A stretch of DNA of 12,185 bases, from assembly GCA_017428805.1 (NCBI GenBank), contig JAFRQC010000042.1, forward strand, positions 1 to 12,185. Reading direction: 5' to 3'. The position numbers were made by a program, and so were the translations under genes. Below, in pieces: positions 1-6,675 of this stretch. How positions within the stretch are numbered: the first letter of the stretch is position 1; each line of letters opens with the position of its first letter. The stretch comes from Prevotella sp. (GTDB lineage Bacteria; Bacteroidota; Bacteroidia; Bacteroidales; Bacteroidaceae). The notes beneath the pieces are model-generated. The model had not been told where the DNA came from and made no database searches. It saw nothing but the letters and a program-made list of their open reading frames with translations.

Positions 1-31
1 AAAACACCCCTTAAACACATACGATAATAAA

Positions 32-508
32 ATGAAGGATCGAATCAGACAGATTATGGAGTCTCAGCACATGACCCAACAGGTCTTCGCTGACTATATC
101 GGTGTAGGTGCCGCAACCCTTAGCAGCATCTTCAACGATCGCACACGCCCTACCCTCAACATCGTGGAAGCCATTAAAAAGAAAATTCCTAACATCAATA
201 CTGATTGGCTGATGTTTGGATCTGGTAGTATGTATCAAACTGATCAAGATGCTGACGATGCCCCTTCAGCACCCTCAACAGAGTCTCAACGACCAAGATC
301 GATGATGCTCGATTTTGATTCGCAAGCCTCGCCTGCCCCGATAAATGCCGCTTCACAGTACCAGAATTCCAATAGTGTAAGAAATACACGACCAGAAATC
401 GTTCGAGAAGAGGTAAAAATCGTTGACAAACCTCAGCGCCGTGTGATTGAAATCCGTGTGTTCTATGACGATCAGACTTGGGACACTTTCGTGCCTGCTA
501 AGAAATAA
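32..508 (+). CDS. XRE-family helix-turn-helix DNA-binding protein
   Basis: A 158-residue protein with an N-terminal XRE/Cro-type helix-turn-helix (about residues 4-60). The scanning helix begins at MTQQVFADYIGV (14-25) and is followed by the recognition segment ATLSSIFNDRTRPTL (28-42). Residues 70-118 form a low-complexity linker rich in Ser, Pro, Ala and Gln. A short conserved-looking C-terminal segment (about 119-158, rich in charge and beta-prone residues, with RRVIEIRVFYDD) may serve dimerisation or ligand binding. The family binds DNA as a dimer, so a transcriptional regulator is likely. It lies directly upstream of, and in the same direction as, pyrK, but pyrK has its own promoter 3 bp past this stop, so the two need not be one operon. 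The start ATG has only 31 bases before it, with no Shine-Dalgarno sequence, as usual for the phylum. The HTH call is solid; the target is unknown. Confidence 0.85.
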   Translation: MKDRIRQIMESQHMTQQVFADYIGVGAATLSSIFNDRTRPTLNIVEAIKKKIPNINTDWLMFGSGSMYQTDQDADDAPSAPSTESQRPRSMMLDFDSQASPAPINAASQYQNSNSVRNTRPEIVREEVKIVDKPQRRVIEIRVFYDDQTWDTFVPAKK

Positions 509-510
509 AT

Positions 511-541
511 TTTGTGGATTCAAATAAAAGTTGTACCTTTG
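511..541 (+). promoter_or_regulatory. Bacteroidota-type promoter of pyrK-pyrD
   Basis: TTTG at 511-514 and TACCTTTG at 534-541 are separated by 19 bp, matching the primary-sigma consensus of Bacteroidota (TTTG, 19-21 bp, TAnnTTTG). Transcription would begin near 548, leaving a leader of about 21 nt before the ATG at 570. This supports 570 rather than the upstream in-frame ATG at 531, which lies within the promoter. Confidence 0.75.
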
Positions 542-565
542 TCGCCGTAATAACAAAGGTACAAC
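530..565. repeat. 12-bp perfect inverted repeat over the pyrK -7 box
   Basis: GTTGTACCTTTG (530-541) is exactly mirrored by CAAAGGTACAAC (554-565) with a 12-bp spacer. The left arm contains the -7 element, and the right arm lies just after the predicted transcription start. A dimeric repressor could bind here. Because the left arm is upstream of the start, an RNA hairpin in the transcript is unlikely. Operator function is inference. Confidence 0.55.
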
Positions 566-569
566 ATTT

Positions 570-1346
570 ATGAAGAAATATTTGCTCGACCTGAGAGTCA
601 AGTCTGTAGAGCAGATTCATCAGCGTTATGTGCTGATCAGGCTAACCGACGAACAGCCGCTGCCTGAGATGCTTCCTGGACAGTTTGTCGAAATCCGTGT
701 CGACGGCTCCCCATCTACTTTCCTGCGCCGTCCTATATCCATCAATTTTGTCGATCGTGAGCACAACGAGCTGTGGCTTCTGGTTGCAGCCGTTGGCGAA
801 GGCACCAAGAAGCTGGCTCAGCTGCAGCCTGGCGCCCTGCTTAACTGTCTGCTGCCTCTGGGCAATGGGTTCACGATGCCGTCGTCGAGCGACGAGAAGA
901 TTCTGCTCGTGGGTGGTGGTGTCGGAGTGGCTCCTTTGCTCTATATGGGTGCCGAGATGGCTGCCAGGGGCTTTGCGCCCACCTTCCTGCTTGGTGCACG
1001 CACCGCTAAGGATCTGCTGATGCTCGATAATTTTAAAAAGTTCGGGCGCGTGTACGTGACGACCGAGGACGGCTCAGAGGGCGAGAAAGGCTTTGTCACC
1101 AATCATTCGCTGCTCCAGAAGGAGTCGTTCTCCCGTATCGCCACCTGTGGTCCAACACCGATGATGAAGGCCGTTGCCGCTTTCGCTCGTAAGGCTGATG
1201 TGGAGTGCGAGGTGTCGCTTGAGAATCTGATGGCGTGCGGACTTGGTGCCTGTCTCTGTTGCGTAGAGAAGACCACCGAGGGCAATCTGTGTGTGTGCAA
1301 GGATGGACCTGTGTTTAATATTCGTAAGTTGTTATGGCAAGTTTAG
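570..1346 (+). CDS. pyrK: Dihydroorotate dehydrogenase electron-transfer subunit PyrK
   Basis: A 258-residue iron-sulfur flavoprotein that passes electrons from the FMN of PyrD (dihydroorotate oxidation) through 2Fe-2S and FAD to NAD+. It allows class 1B dihydroorotate dehydrogenase to use NAD+ in the fourth step of UMP synthesis in the cytosol. The ferredoxin-reductase FAD motif RRPISI is at 53-58, the nucleotide-binding glycine loop GGGVGVAPL at 115-123, and CGPTPM lies in the NAD lobe. The C-terminal cluster has cysteines at 223, 228, 231 (or 230) and 243 (or 241), in the family's C-x4-C-x2-C-xn-C arrangement. Length is normal for PyrK. The start at 570 follows a consensus promoter; an ATG at 531 in the same frame would lie in the -7 region and is rejected. 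The end overlaps pyrD by 13 bp, which suggests translational coupling of the two subunits in the alpha2beta2 complex. Confidence 0.95.
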   Translation: MKKYLLDLRVKSVEQIHQRYVLIRLTDEQPLPEMLPGQFVEIRVDGSPSTFLRRPISINFVDREHNELWLLVAAVGEGTKKLAQLQPGALLNCLLPLGNGFTMPSSSDEKILLVGGGVGVAPLLYMGAEMAARGFAPTFLLGARTAKDLLMLDNFKKFGRVYVTTEDGSEGEKGFVTNHSLLQKESFSRIATCGPTPMMKAVAAFARKADVECEVSLENLMACGLGACLCCVEKTTEGNLCVCKDGPVFNIRKLLWQV

Positions 1347-2239
1347 AAGTAAAGATAAATGATTTAAAGCTGAAGAATCCCGTGATGACCGCATCGGGCA
1401 CCTTTGGCTACGGACTGGAGTTTGCCGACCTTGTGCCCCTCGACGGCATCGGCGGCATCATCGTCAAGGGCACTACCCTTCGTCCCCGTGAGGGCAATGA
1501 TTACCCCCGTATGGCTGAGACTGCCAGCGGCATGCTCAACTGCGTGGGGCTTCAGAATAAAGGTGTCGACTATTTCTGTGAACACATCTATCCGCTGATC
1601 AAGGACATTGATACCAATATGATTGTCAACGTCAGTGGTTCGTCGCCCGATGACTATGCCGAGTGCGCCGCCCGCATCGATGCGCTCGACGGGATTCCGG
1701 CCATCGAGCTGAATATCTCCTGCCCTAATGTGAAGGATGGCGGCATGGCCTTTGGCGTCACCTGTGCAGGTGCTTCGAGTGTGGTGAAGGCCGTCCGCGA
1801 GCGTTATCACAAGACGCTGATTGTAAAGCTCTCTCCCAATGTGACGGATATCACCGAGATAGCGCGAGCTGTCGAGGCTGAGGGCGCCGACAGCGTGTCG
1901 CTCATCAATACGCTGATGGGAATGGCCATCGACATTGAGAAGCGCCGGAAGGTGCTGTCGATAGGCACTGGCGGACTTTCTGGTCCCGCAGTGAAGCCCG
2001 TAGCCCTTCGTATGGTGTATCAGGTGGCCAAGTCGGTGAAGATCCCCGTGATCGGATTGGGAGGCATCTGCTCTGCCAAGGATGCCATCGAGTTCCTAAT
2101 GGCTGGAGCCACTGCCATCGAGATCGGTACCGCCAATTTCCTCGATCCCGCCGTCAGCATCAAAGTGCGTGACGGCATCAACTCATGGCTCGACGCTCAC
2201 GGCTGCCATTCCGTCCAGGAGATCATCGGTGCCCTGTAA
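1334..2239 (+). CDS. pyrD: Dihydroorotate dehydrogenase catalytic subunit PyrD, class 1B
   Basis: A 301-residue FMN-binding TIM-barrel enzyme that oxidises dihydroorotate to orotate. Class 1B is indicated by the catalytic cysteine in [13 protein letters not shown] (Cys130; class 2 enzymes use Ser), the absence of an N-terminal membrane helix, and the PyrK gene immediately upstream. Other family landmarks are [13 protein letters not shown] near the N terminus, GLQNKG near residue 75, the phosphate-binding GLGGI with [13 protein letters not shown], and IEIGTANF near the C terminus. The start codon lies inside the last codons of pyrK, and no other start fits the family's usual N terminus. Length is typical. 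No clear terminator follows it; the repeat-rich stretch downstream may end the transcript. Identification is secure. Confidence 0.96.
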   Translation: MASLEVKINDLKLKNPVMTASGTFGYGLEFADLVPLDGIGGIIVKGTTLRPREGNDYPRMAETASGMLNCVGLQNKGVDYFCEHIYPLIKDIDTNMIVNVSGSSPDDYAECAARIDALDGIPAIELNISCPNVKDGGMAFGVTCAGASSVVKAVRERYHKTLIVKLSPNVTDITEIARAVEAEGADSVSLINTLMGMAIDIEKRRKVLSIGTGGLSGPAVKPVALRMVYQVAKSVKIPVIGLGGICSAKDAIEFLMAGATAIEIGTANFLDPAVSIKVRDGINSWLDAHGCHSVQEIIGAL

Positions 2240-2273
2240 TTGCGATGGAGGTCCCCACCTAAACAAGTCGGCT

Positions 2274-2321
2274 ACGATTGGCAATCAGCTTCCCAACGAT
2301 TGGCAATCAGCTTCCCAACGA
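2274..2321. repeat. Tandem repeat, 22-bp unit, about 2.2 copies
   Basis: The unit beginning CGATTGGCAATCAGC at 2275 is repeated exactly at 2297, with partial matches at both edges. Each unit carries a small internal inverted repeat, GATTG-G-CAATC. It begins 35 bp after the pyrD stop. There are no spacers, so it is not a CRISPR array. Its role is unknown; slippage or protein binding is possible. Confidence 0.85.
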
Positions 2322-2334
2322 CCGCCGATCGGCT

Positions 2335-2511
2335 GTGCGCTCCACGCTCCAACGCTCCATCTGCGAATTCCGTTGTTGCATTGAGTGGCTATATAGTATC
2401 TTATTAAATTTATATATATTATAATATATATAAATTATTTATATATAATACATCAGCATGAAGCGCGAATATAGAAAACACCAAATGGAGCGTTGGAGCG
2501 TTGGAGCGCGC
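2335..2511. repeat. Concentric inverted-repeat element with AT palindrome core
   Basis: The left arm 2335-2360 (CGCTCCA units) pairs with the right arm 2485-2511 (three units of TGGAGCGT or near it). Seventeen bases pair perfectly (2344-2360 with 2485-2501), then after a single-base bulge about nine more pair, counting one G-T. The centre of the arms is near 2422. A separate perfect 30-bp palindrome of only A and T at 2407-2436 is centred at 2421.5, almost the same point. The flanks between core and arms do not pair well. This looks like a non-coding palindromic element (MITE-like or an extragenic palindrome), but no transposase, clear target duplication or known family name can be assigned. 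Confidence 0.7.
2407..2436. repeat. Perfect 30-bp A/T palindrome
   Basis: Bases 2407-2421 are the exact reverse complement of 2422-2436, and all are A or T. It sits in a roughly 60-bp almost pure AT block (2390-2450) and at the centre of the larger inverted repeat. It could extrude as a cruciform or act as an unwinding element. Confidence 0.85.
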
Positions 2512-2526
2512 GATTGATTTCCTGCA

Positions 2527-2640
2527 TAAAAGCATTCAGGGCTTGCATCGCTGCAGGCCCTGAACTTTGTACTAACCAAAATTAACTAACTAACAATAAC
2601 CAATTCTTATGTATGAAAAAACTATTCTCATGTGTTTTGA
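2527..2640 (-). ncRNA. Candidate small minus-strand RNA (leftward)
   Basis: A minus-strand promoter at 2677-2646 predicts a start near 2640. About 75 nt later the transcript would reach a 13-bp hairpin (2564-2552 with 2547-2535, one G-U pair, loop of 4) followed by UGCUUUUA, a modest intrinsic terminator. No open frame of note lies in it. The plus strand here resembles the leader and first codons of Prevotella secreted or SusC-type genes, so the RNA may be a relic or relative of antisense RNAs known at Bacteroides polysaccharide-utilisation loci. Existence is inferred from signals only. Confidence 0.35.
2535..2564 (-). terminator. 13-bp hairpin, probable leftward terminator
   Basis: The stem is 2535-2547 against 2552-2564 with loop TCGC; a single G-T is the only irregular pair. 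In the leftward direction it is followed by TGCTTTTA. In the rightward direction no T-run follows closely, so it could end pyrD read-through only weakly. Confidence 0.45.
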
Positions 2641-2645
2641 CGATG

Positions 2646-2677
2646 CAAAGGTACGGCGGAATCTCCGCTCCAGCAAA
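2646..2677 (-). promoter_or_regulatory. Leftward Bacteroidota-type promoter
   Basis: On the minus strand TTTG (2677-2674), 20 bp, then TACCTTTG (2653-2646): an exact match to the consensus and spacing. It is divergent from the spike-operon promoter, with about 89 bp between the two, so shared control is possible. Confidence 0.55.
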
Positions 2678-2766
2678 TCTGTTCAGCGAATCGACTGAAA
2701 TCTTCAGCGAAAAAGGCAATGGCGGGACGATGCAAAGTGTTAAAAAAACGAAAAAGTCTAAAAATG

Positions 2767-2798
2767 TATGGTATTTAAAAAAAATGTGTGTACCTTTG
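2767..2798 (+). promoter_or_regulatory. Promoter of the six-gene spike operon
   Basis: TACCTTTG at 2791-2798 is a perfect -7 element. The best -33 match is TATG at 2767-2770 (three of four bases) at 20-bp spacing. Transcription would start near 2805, giving a short A/T-rich leader before the ATG at 2826. The weak -33 may indicate dependence on an activator; that is inference. Confidence 0.6.
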
Positions 2799-2825
2799 CA
2801 GTAGACTAATCTAAATATAAATATT

Positions 2826-5800
2826 ATGGCGAAATTGACATTGACAATCTATGGGGTCATCATTAACAGGATGCCGTTGCAGAAGACCGACGTCTCTATA
2901 TCTGTCGGAGACGACGTGATTAATGGTGAATTGAGCAAGCGGATGCCGTTGCTACAGAGGGACCTTTCTTCCAAAGATGGAAAATGGGAAAAGGGAGGAA
3001 CTATGGATGTGAACTTCTCGCTCTCTCTTGGCACCTTCCAGCTTCAGCAGAAGATGTACAGCCCTCACGAGATAGAGGCTGAAATCCTGATCACCCCGAC
3101 GAATATAGACAGGACTACCCAGAAGGTGAACCTCAGCAAGGTGGACTTCTTCGATATGTTTGCCAATAAGCGGGTGGCGCTGACTTTTAGCAACAGGAAT
3201 GAGAACAGCGAGGAAGTGACCTATACTGTGGGCGAGGACTTCTACGTGCACGAGTTCATCCCCTGTAAGCAGCCCGACAAGGTGCAGGTGATGCTGAAGA
3301 TCTACAGCCCCGACAAGCTGTTGACGCTGTCGCAGTACTGCCGTTCATTCACGGCTAAGAAGCTCGGCGGCGACATCCTCAAGAAGGAGTTGCCCAACTT
3401 TAAGTTGCCTTATGTGAAGGACGAGAGCGTGAAGTGTGACACCACCCAGATGAAACACTTGCTGAGAGGGAAGCAGGAGCACATCATACCTTATCTGGTG
3501 CAGTATAACGAGAGTTTCTACGATCTGCTGGCGCGTACGACTAACCGCAACGGTGAGTTTATGTACTATTATGACGGCAAACTCCGCATCGGCTACGATG
3601 CCGACGAGAGCAAGGCCGTGGAGATTATCGACGGCTACAAGTCGATATCCTACTACGACTGTACGTCGGCTCAGCCTAAACAGGAAAACGCAGGTACGTT
3701 CGTGTGTGAAGCACCTTACGATAACAACGTGCTGAACAGTACTGTGAAGAAAGACGGTGCTGCCAAAGTTTTTGCCACCATCAAGAACATGGCTGATATG
3801 GATGCCGGTGCTGATTATTATTGGTTAAGTAAAGTAGGCCAAGTGCTTACTAACAACAAGCCGATTATGAACTTCATGTTCGACACAGCTGTCAACGACT
3901 TGCTTATGTGGGCACAACAGGAGGCCTTGGTCAGCCAATATAACGATAAGCACAATGAGGCTTATTTCAAGAAAAAGAAAGAACATATCTCCATGCTTGA
4001 CGAGCAGTATAGTAATGGCAATAAGACCTTAAACCAGTTCTCTGAAGCCAGTCCCATTGTCGGTGCTAAGGATTACGCAGCCATTCTGACTGGTGAGATG
4101 ATGGCAGAGCGTAATAACATTGTTATTGATTATGACACCTATGCACCAAACCTGCACATCGGACAGCTCATCAAGGTAGACGATAAACTATATATCGTCA
4201 GTGGGATTACTGCCAAGTCGGAGACCATCAATACCTACAAGATAGAGAATTATACGGATGTGATTGTGGTGCCCTCCAAGAAACTCGTATTCTATGTGAA
4301 TGCCATTGGCATGAATGAAGACAAGCTGTTCTACCCCACAATGATTCCATCGGGACATATCCGTACCAGTGGTCCACAGGTGGCTGTGGTGGTAGATGTG
4401 AATGATCCGAATAAGAAGAACCGTGTACGTCTGAAATATCCTTGGCAGCTCACATCTGTCAATCCGATGTATGAGGCCATCGCGGCGTCGGACCTGAAAG
4501 GCCAAGATGTGTCGGATGCTACCCCTTGGCTGATCTATGCTGCCTCATCAGGACCTGCAGGGGCTGGTGTCCACGGCAGGCATTATCTGGCCGAGAAAGT
4601 GCTGGTGAACTATGCCAACAACAACGTGGAGCGTCCCTTCGTGGTAGGTGCTGTCTCTACGGCTACTCCTGTTTCACTGAAGACGGGATCTGCCGTGATA
4701 CAGGCGCCCAACGGTGAATATATTAAGGTACACGAGGGCACAGGTAAGGGCGCCACCGCCTTTATGGCCAATTTCACACCAGGCCTGAGTCTCGTCAACG
4801 GTTTCCTTGATGTACCGGACTTCTTTGGGTCGGACAATGAAATGAGTAAAGCCTTCGAGGGAGGTGTGGAGCTGGGCGACAAGTACGGCATCTGGAAAAT
4901 CAGCGGCTCTACCGACCGTCGTGCTATCGACATCAGCTCACCTTGGGGTAATGTATCAATCAATGCCTTTACGGGCATCTCTATCAATGCCCCCAATGGC
5001 AATATCAGTATCAGGGGCAAAAACGTTTCTATCGAGGCGGGCAACAATCTGACCCTTACCTCAGGTACTAACATCAGGAACAAGTTTGCCTCGACATACG
5101 GTGACGGAGCTGCGTTCAATATCCTCAGCTTTATGTATGATGTGGAGACAATGGTTGCCAAGAAGCTGGCCAGCATGGTGGAGAGCGTGATCGATCTCTC
5201 GCTTATCCGATCGCTCATCGAAGTGTACTGGAAGCCTCAGGAGGGTGCACTTACCATTCAGTCGAACCGTTACCTCAAGCTCGGTGCCGGAGGTGCTTTG
5301 CCGGGATATCCCGATGCAGCCTACCTGAATCCGAAGAAACTTGAGGAGAGAGACAAGAAACTGACTGATAAGGAAATCCCTCAAACCCTCAAGATGGGGC
5401 CGGCGATGGTACATATTATCAACGCTGTACCTAAGATCGTCGACAAGATGATAACCAATTATAAGAAGAGTTATGAGAAATGTATTTCTAAGGAAGACGA
5501 ATTGGACAAGGCTATCAACAAACTTAGAGATTACAGCAACACAATTAACCCAGATGAGGTTTGCAGACATTATGGTGATCTCAAGAATAAGTTCTGGGAT
5601 CCACAGACGAAGAAAATTGAGGAAGCAGACATGGGCTTTACAAATACTTGTAAAGCTGACAGCATCAATGACGTTGACGGTTTCGCCATCTTCCAGGTAG
5701 AGAATGGTGACGATGCGAATGCCTCGAAATATAGCAGGAAGTCGCAGGAGGCTCTGAAGAACTACATCCTGAAGAGACGTAAAAAATGTAAGGCAGACGT

Positions 5801-6662
5801 GGTTAAGAAGGCCAATGAGCTGCTGGAGAGCATTGCCAAGCTGCGCACGGAGCCTCAGAAGTTGGGCGACCTGACGGCATACGGCATAGGTCCAAGAGAG
5901 AGCGATGCGCCAGCCGACTATATCAAGGCATTACAAACCGCCATCTCGGCAGAGAAGTGCAAGGACTCTGCGATGTTCAAGTACGCTTATGATGACAAAG
6001 ACGCCATTACTGACGAGAGGGCAGATCTTACAGATGGTGCCATCACAAATGACAAATTCCATCGCGATGCCTTAATCCGCCTTATATCCTTGAACCTTGT
6101 TGAAGGCTGGGGAATGGAATCAAAGGCTATCAAGTTCAAACTTAATGGAAACAAGATTGTGGAGAGCAAGATAGCAGCCACACCTCAGAAGCCGGCATCC
6201 GACGCTGATCTGGAGAATGAAGCCATGTGGAACCTGTATGTGAGAAGCCTGCAGTTTACCAAACCGATGGCGAAGGCTACCAGTCTGCTCGATGATGTGG
6301 TAGAGGGACTCAACCTGAACAATTTAAACCTGGCTACGCCATTCAGGGAATACTACTCATGGGCCAATGCTAAGTCAGGTCAGATACTGTTTGGTACAGG
6401 ATCTACCTACAGTATGAAGACTGACGGAACCATCAGCAAGCTCGAAACCCATCACAACCAGGGTAAGATCACGAGAGCACTGCTCAGTGAGAAGGAGCAG
6501 GGCGCTTATGACAGACTGAACGAGAGTGTGCAGAATAAACTCTTTAGTACTATACGAGCCAATCAAGCGTTGCCGGCCGATCAAGATCCCGGTAATAACA
6601 ATAACGACGCTGGCGATGAGTTACCGGTTGTGGATGAGAATCTAATTCAGAATAACATTTAA
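2826..6662 (+). CDS. VgrG-type spike protein with long C-terminal extension
   Basis: A 1278-residue protein built like the spike hub of contractile injection systems (type VI TssI/VgrG, eCIS Afp8). Residues 1 to about 500 fit the gp27/GPD-like ring, including PYLVQYNESFYDLLARTT near 222-239, followed by a YYYDGKLRIGYD strand. Residues about 505-615 are the gp5-type OB fold, with VAVVVDVNDP (519-528), RVRLKYPW (533-540), TPWLIY (566-571) and ERPFVVGAV. A beta-helix stretch with short repeats (VSINA, ISINA, ISIRG, VSIEA, LTLTS) covers 704-748. Ordinary VgrGs end soon after this. Here about 530 residues follow, with a further LTIQSNRYLKLGAGG block near 810, a charged coiled coil around 878-905 and no domain I recognise. 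It is the first gene of the operon and has no signal peptide. Whether the extension is an effector, an adaptor-binding region or structural is unknown. Confidence 0.85.
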   Translation: MAKLTLTIYGVIINRMPLQKTDVSISVGDDVINGELSKRMPLLQRDLSSKDGKWEKGGTMDVNFSLSLGTFQLQQKMYSPHEIEAEILITPTNIDRTTQKVNLSKVDFFDMFANKRVALTFSNRNENSEEVTYTVGEDFYVHEFIPCKQPDKVQVMLKIYSPDKLLTLSQYCRSFTAKKLGGDILKKELPNFKLPYVKDESVKCDTTQMKHLLRGKQEHIIPYLVQYNESFYDLLARTTNRNGEFMYYYDGKLRIGYDADESKAVEIIDGYKSISYYDCTSAQPKQENAGTFVCEAPYDNNVLNSTVKKDGAAKVFATIKNMADMDAGADYYWLSKVGQVLTNNKPIMNFMFDTAVNDLLMWAQQEALVSQYNDKHNEAYFKKKKEHISMLDEQYSNGNKTLNQFSEASPIVGAKDYAAILTGEMMAERNNIVIDYDTYAPNLHIGQLIKVDDKLYIVSGITAKSETINTYKIENYTDVIVVPSKKLVFYVNAIGMNEDKLFYPTMIPSGHIRTSGPQVAVVVDVNDPNKKNRVRLKYPWQLTSVNPMYEAIAASDLKGQDVSDATPWLIYAASSGPAGAGVHGRHYLAEKVLVNYANNNVERPFVVGAVSTATPVSLKTGSAVIQAPNGEYIKVHEGTGKGATAFMANFTPGLSLVNGFLDVPDFFGSDNEMSKAFEGGVELGDKYGIWKISGSTDRRAIDISSPWGNVSINAFTGISINAPNGNISIRGKNVSIEAGNNLTLTSGTNIRNKFASTYGDGAAFNILSFMYDVETMVAKKLASMVESVIDLSLIRSLIEVYWKPQEGALTIQSNRYLKLGAGGALPGYPDAAYLNPKKLEERDKKLTDKEIPQTLKMGPAMVHIINAVPKIVDKMITNYKKSYEKCISKEDELDKAINKLRDYSNTINPDEVCRHYGDLKNKFWDPQTKKIEEADMGFTNTCKADSINDVDGFAIFQVENGDDANASKYSRKSQEALKNYILKRRKKCKADVVKKANELLESIAKLRTEPQKLGDLTAYGIGPRESDAPADYIKALQTAISAEKCKDSAMFKYAYDDKDAITDERADLTDGAITNDKFHRDALIRLISLNLVEGWGMESKAIKFKLNGNKIVESKIAATPQKPASDADLENEAMWNLYVRSLQFTKPMAKATSLLDDVVEGLNLNNLNLATPFREYYSWANAKSGQILFGTGSTYSMKTDGTISKLETHHNQGKITRALLSEKEQGAYDRLNESVQNKLFSTIRANQALPADQDPGNNNNDAGDELPVVDENLIQNNI

Positions 6663-6675
6663 ATAAAGAATAATT

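Larger units (their letters stand above)
2240..2825. other. 586-bp non-coding, repeat-rich intergenic region
   Basis: No convincing gene lies here. From left to right it holds a 22-bp tandem repeat (2274-2321), a 10-bp palindrome GCCGATCGGC (2324-2333), a concentric inverted-repeat element (2335-2511) with an AT core, a 13-bp hairpin (2535-2564), an A/C-rich leader-like stretch (2570-2615) ending in ATGTATGAAAAAAC, a leftward promoter-like pair (2646-2677) and the rightward promoter of the spike operon (2767-2798). A 63-codon frame at 2613-2804 runs through the last two promoters and resembles nothing I know. Confidence 0.7.

Noticed and set aside
531..569. Upstream ATG extending PyrK by 13 residues
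   Set aside because: It lies over the -7 box, so it would not be in the mRNA; homologues start like the sequence from 570.
2274..2321. CRISPR-like array
   Set aside because: Copies are directly adjacent with no spacers and only about two units; no cas genes.
2613..2804. 63-codon plus-strand frame starting MKKLFSC
   Set aside because: It runs through two promoter elements, has no family resemblance after the first codons and ends in low-complexity Lys codons; at most a remnant of a gene start.
4610..5218. 202-codon minus-strand frame
   Set aside because: Shadow of the VgrG-like coding sequence; Leu/Ser-rich composition from antisense codons only.
6390..6480. Possible nuclease-like His-His-Asn motif (ETHHNQGK) in the VgrG extension
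   Set aside because: A single short motif without the surrounding pattern of an HNH or related fold.
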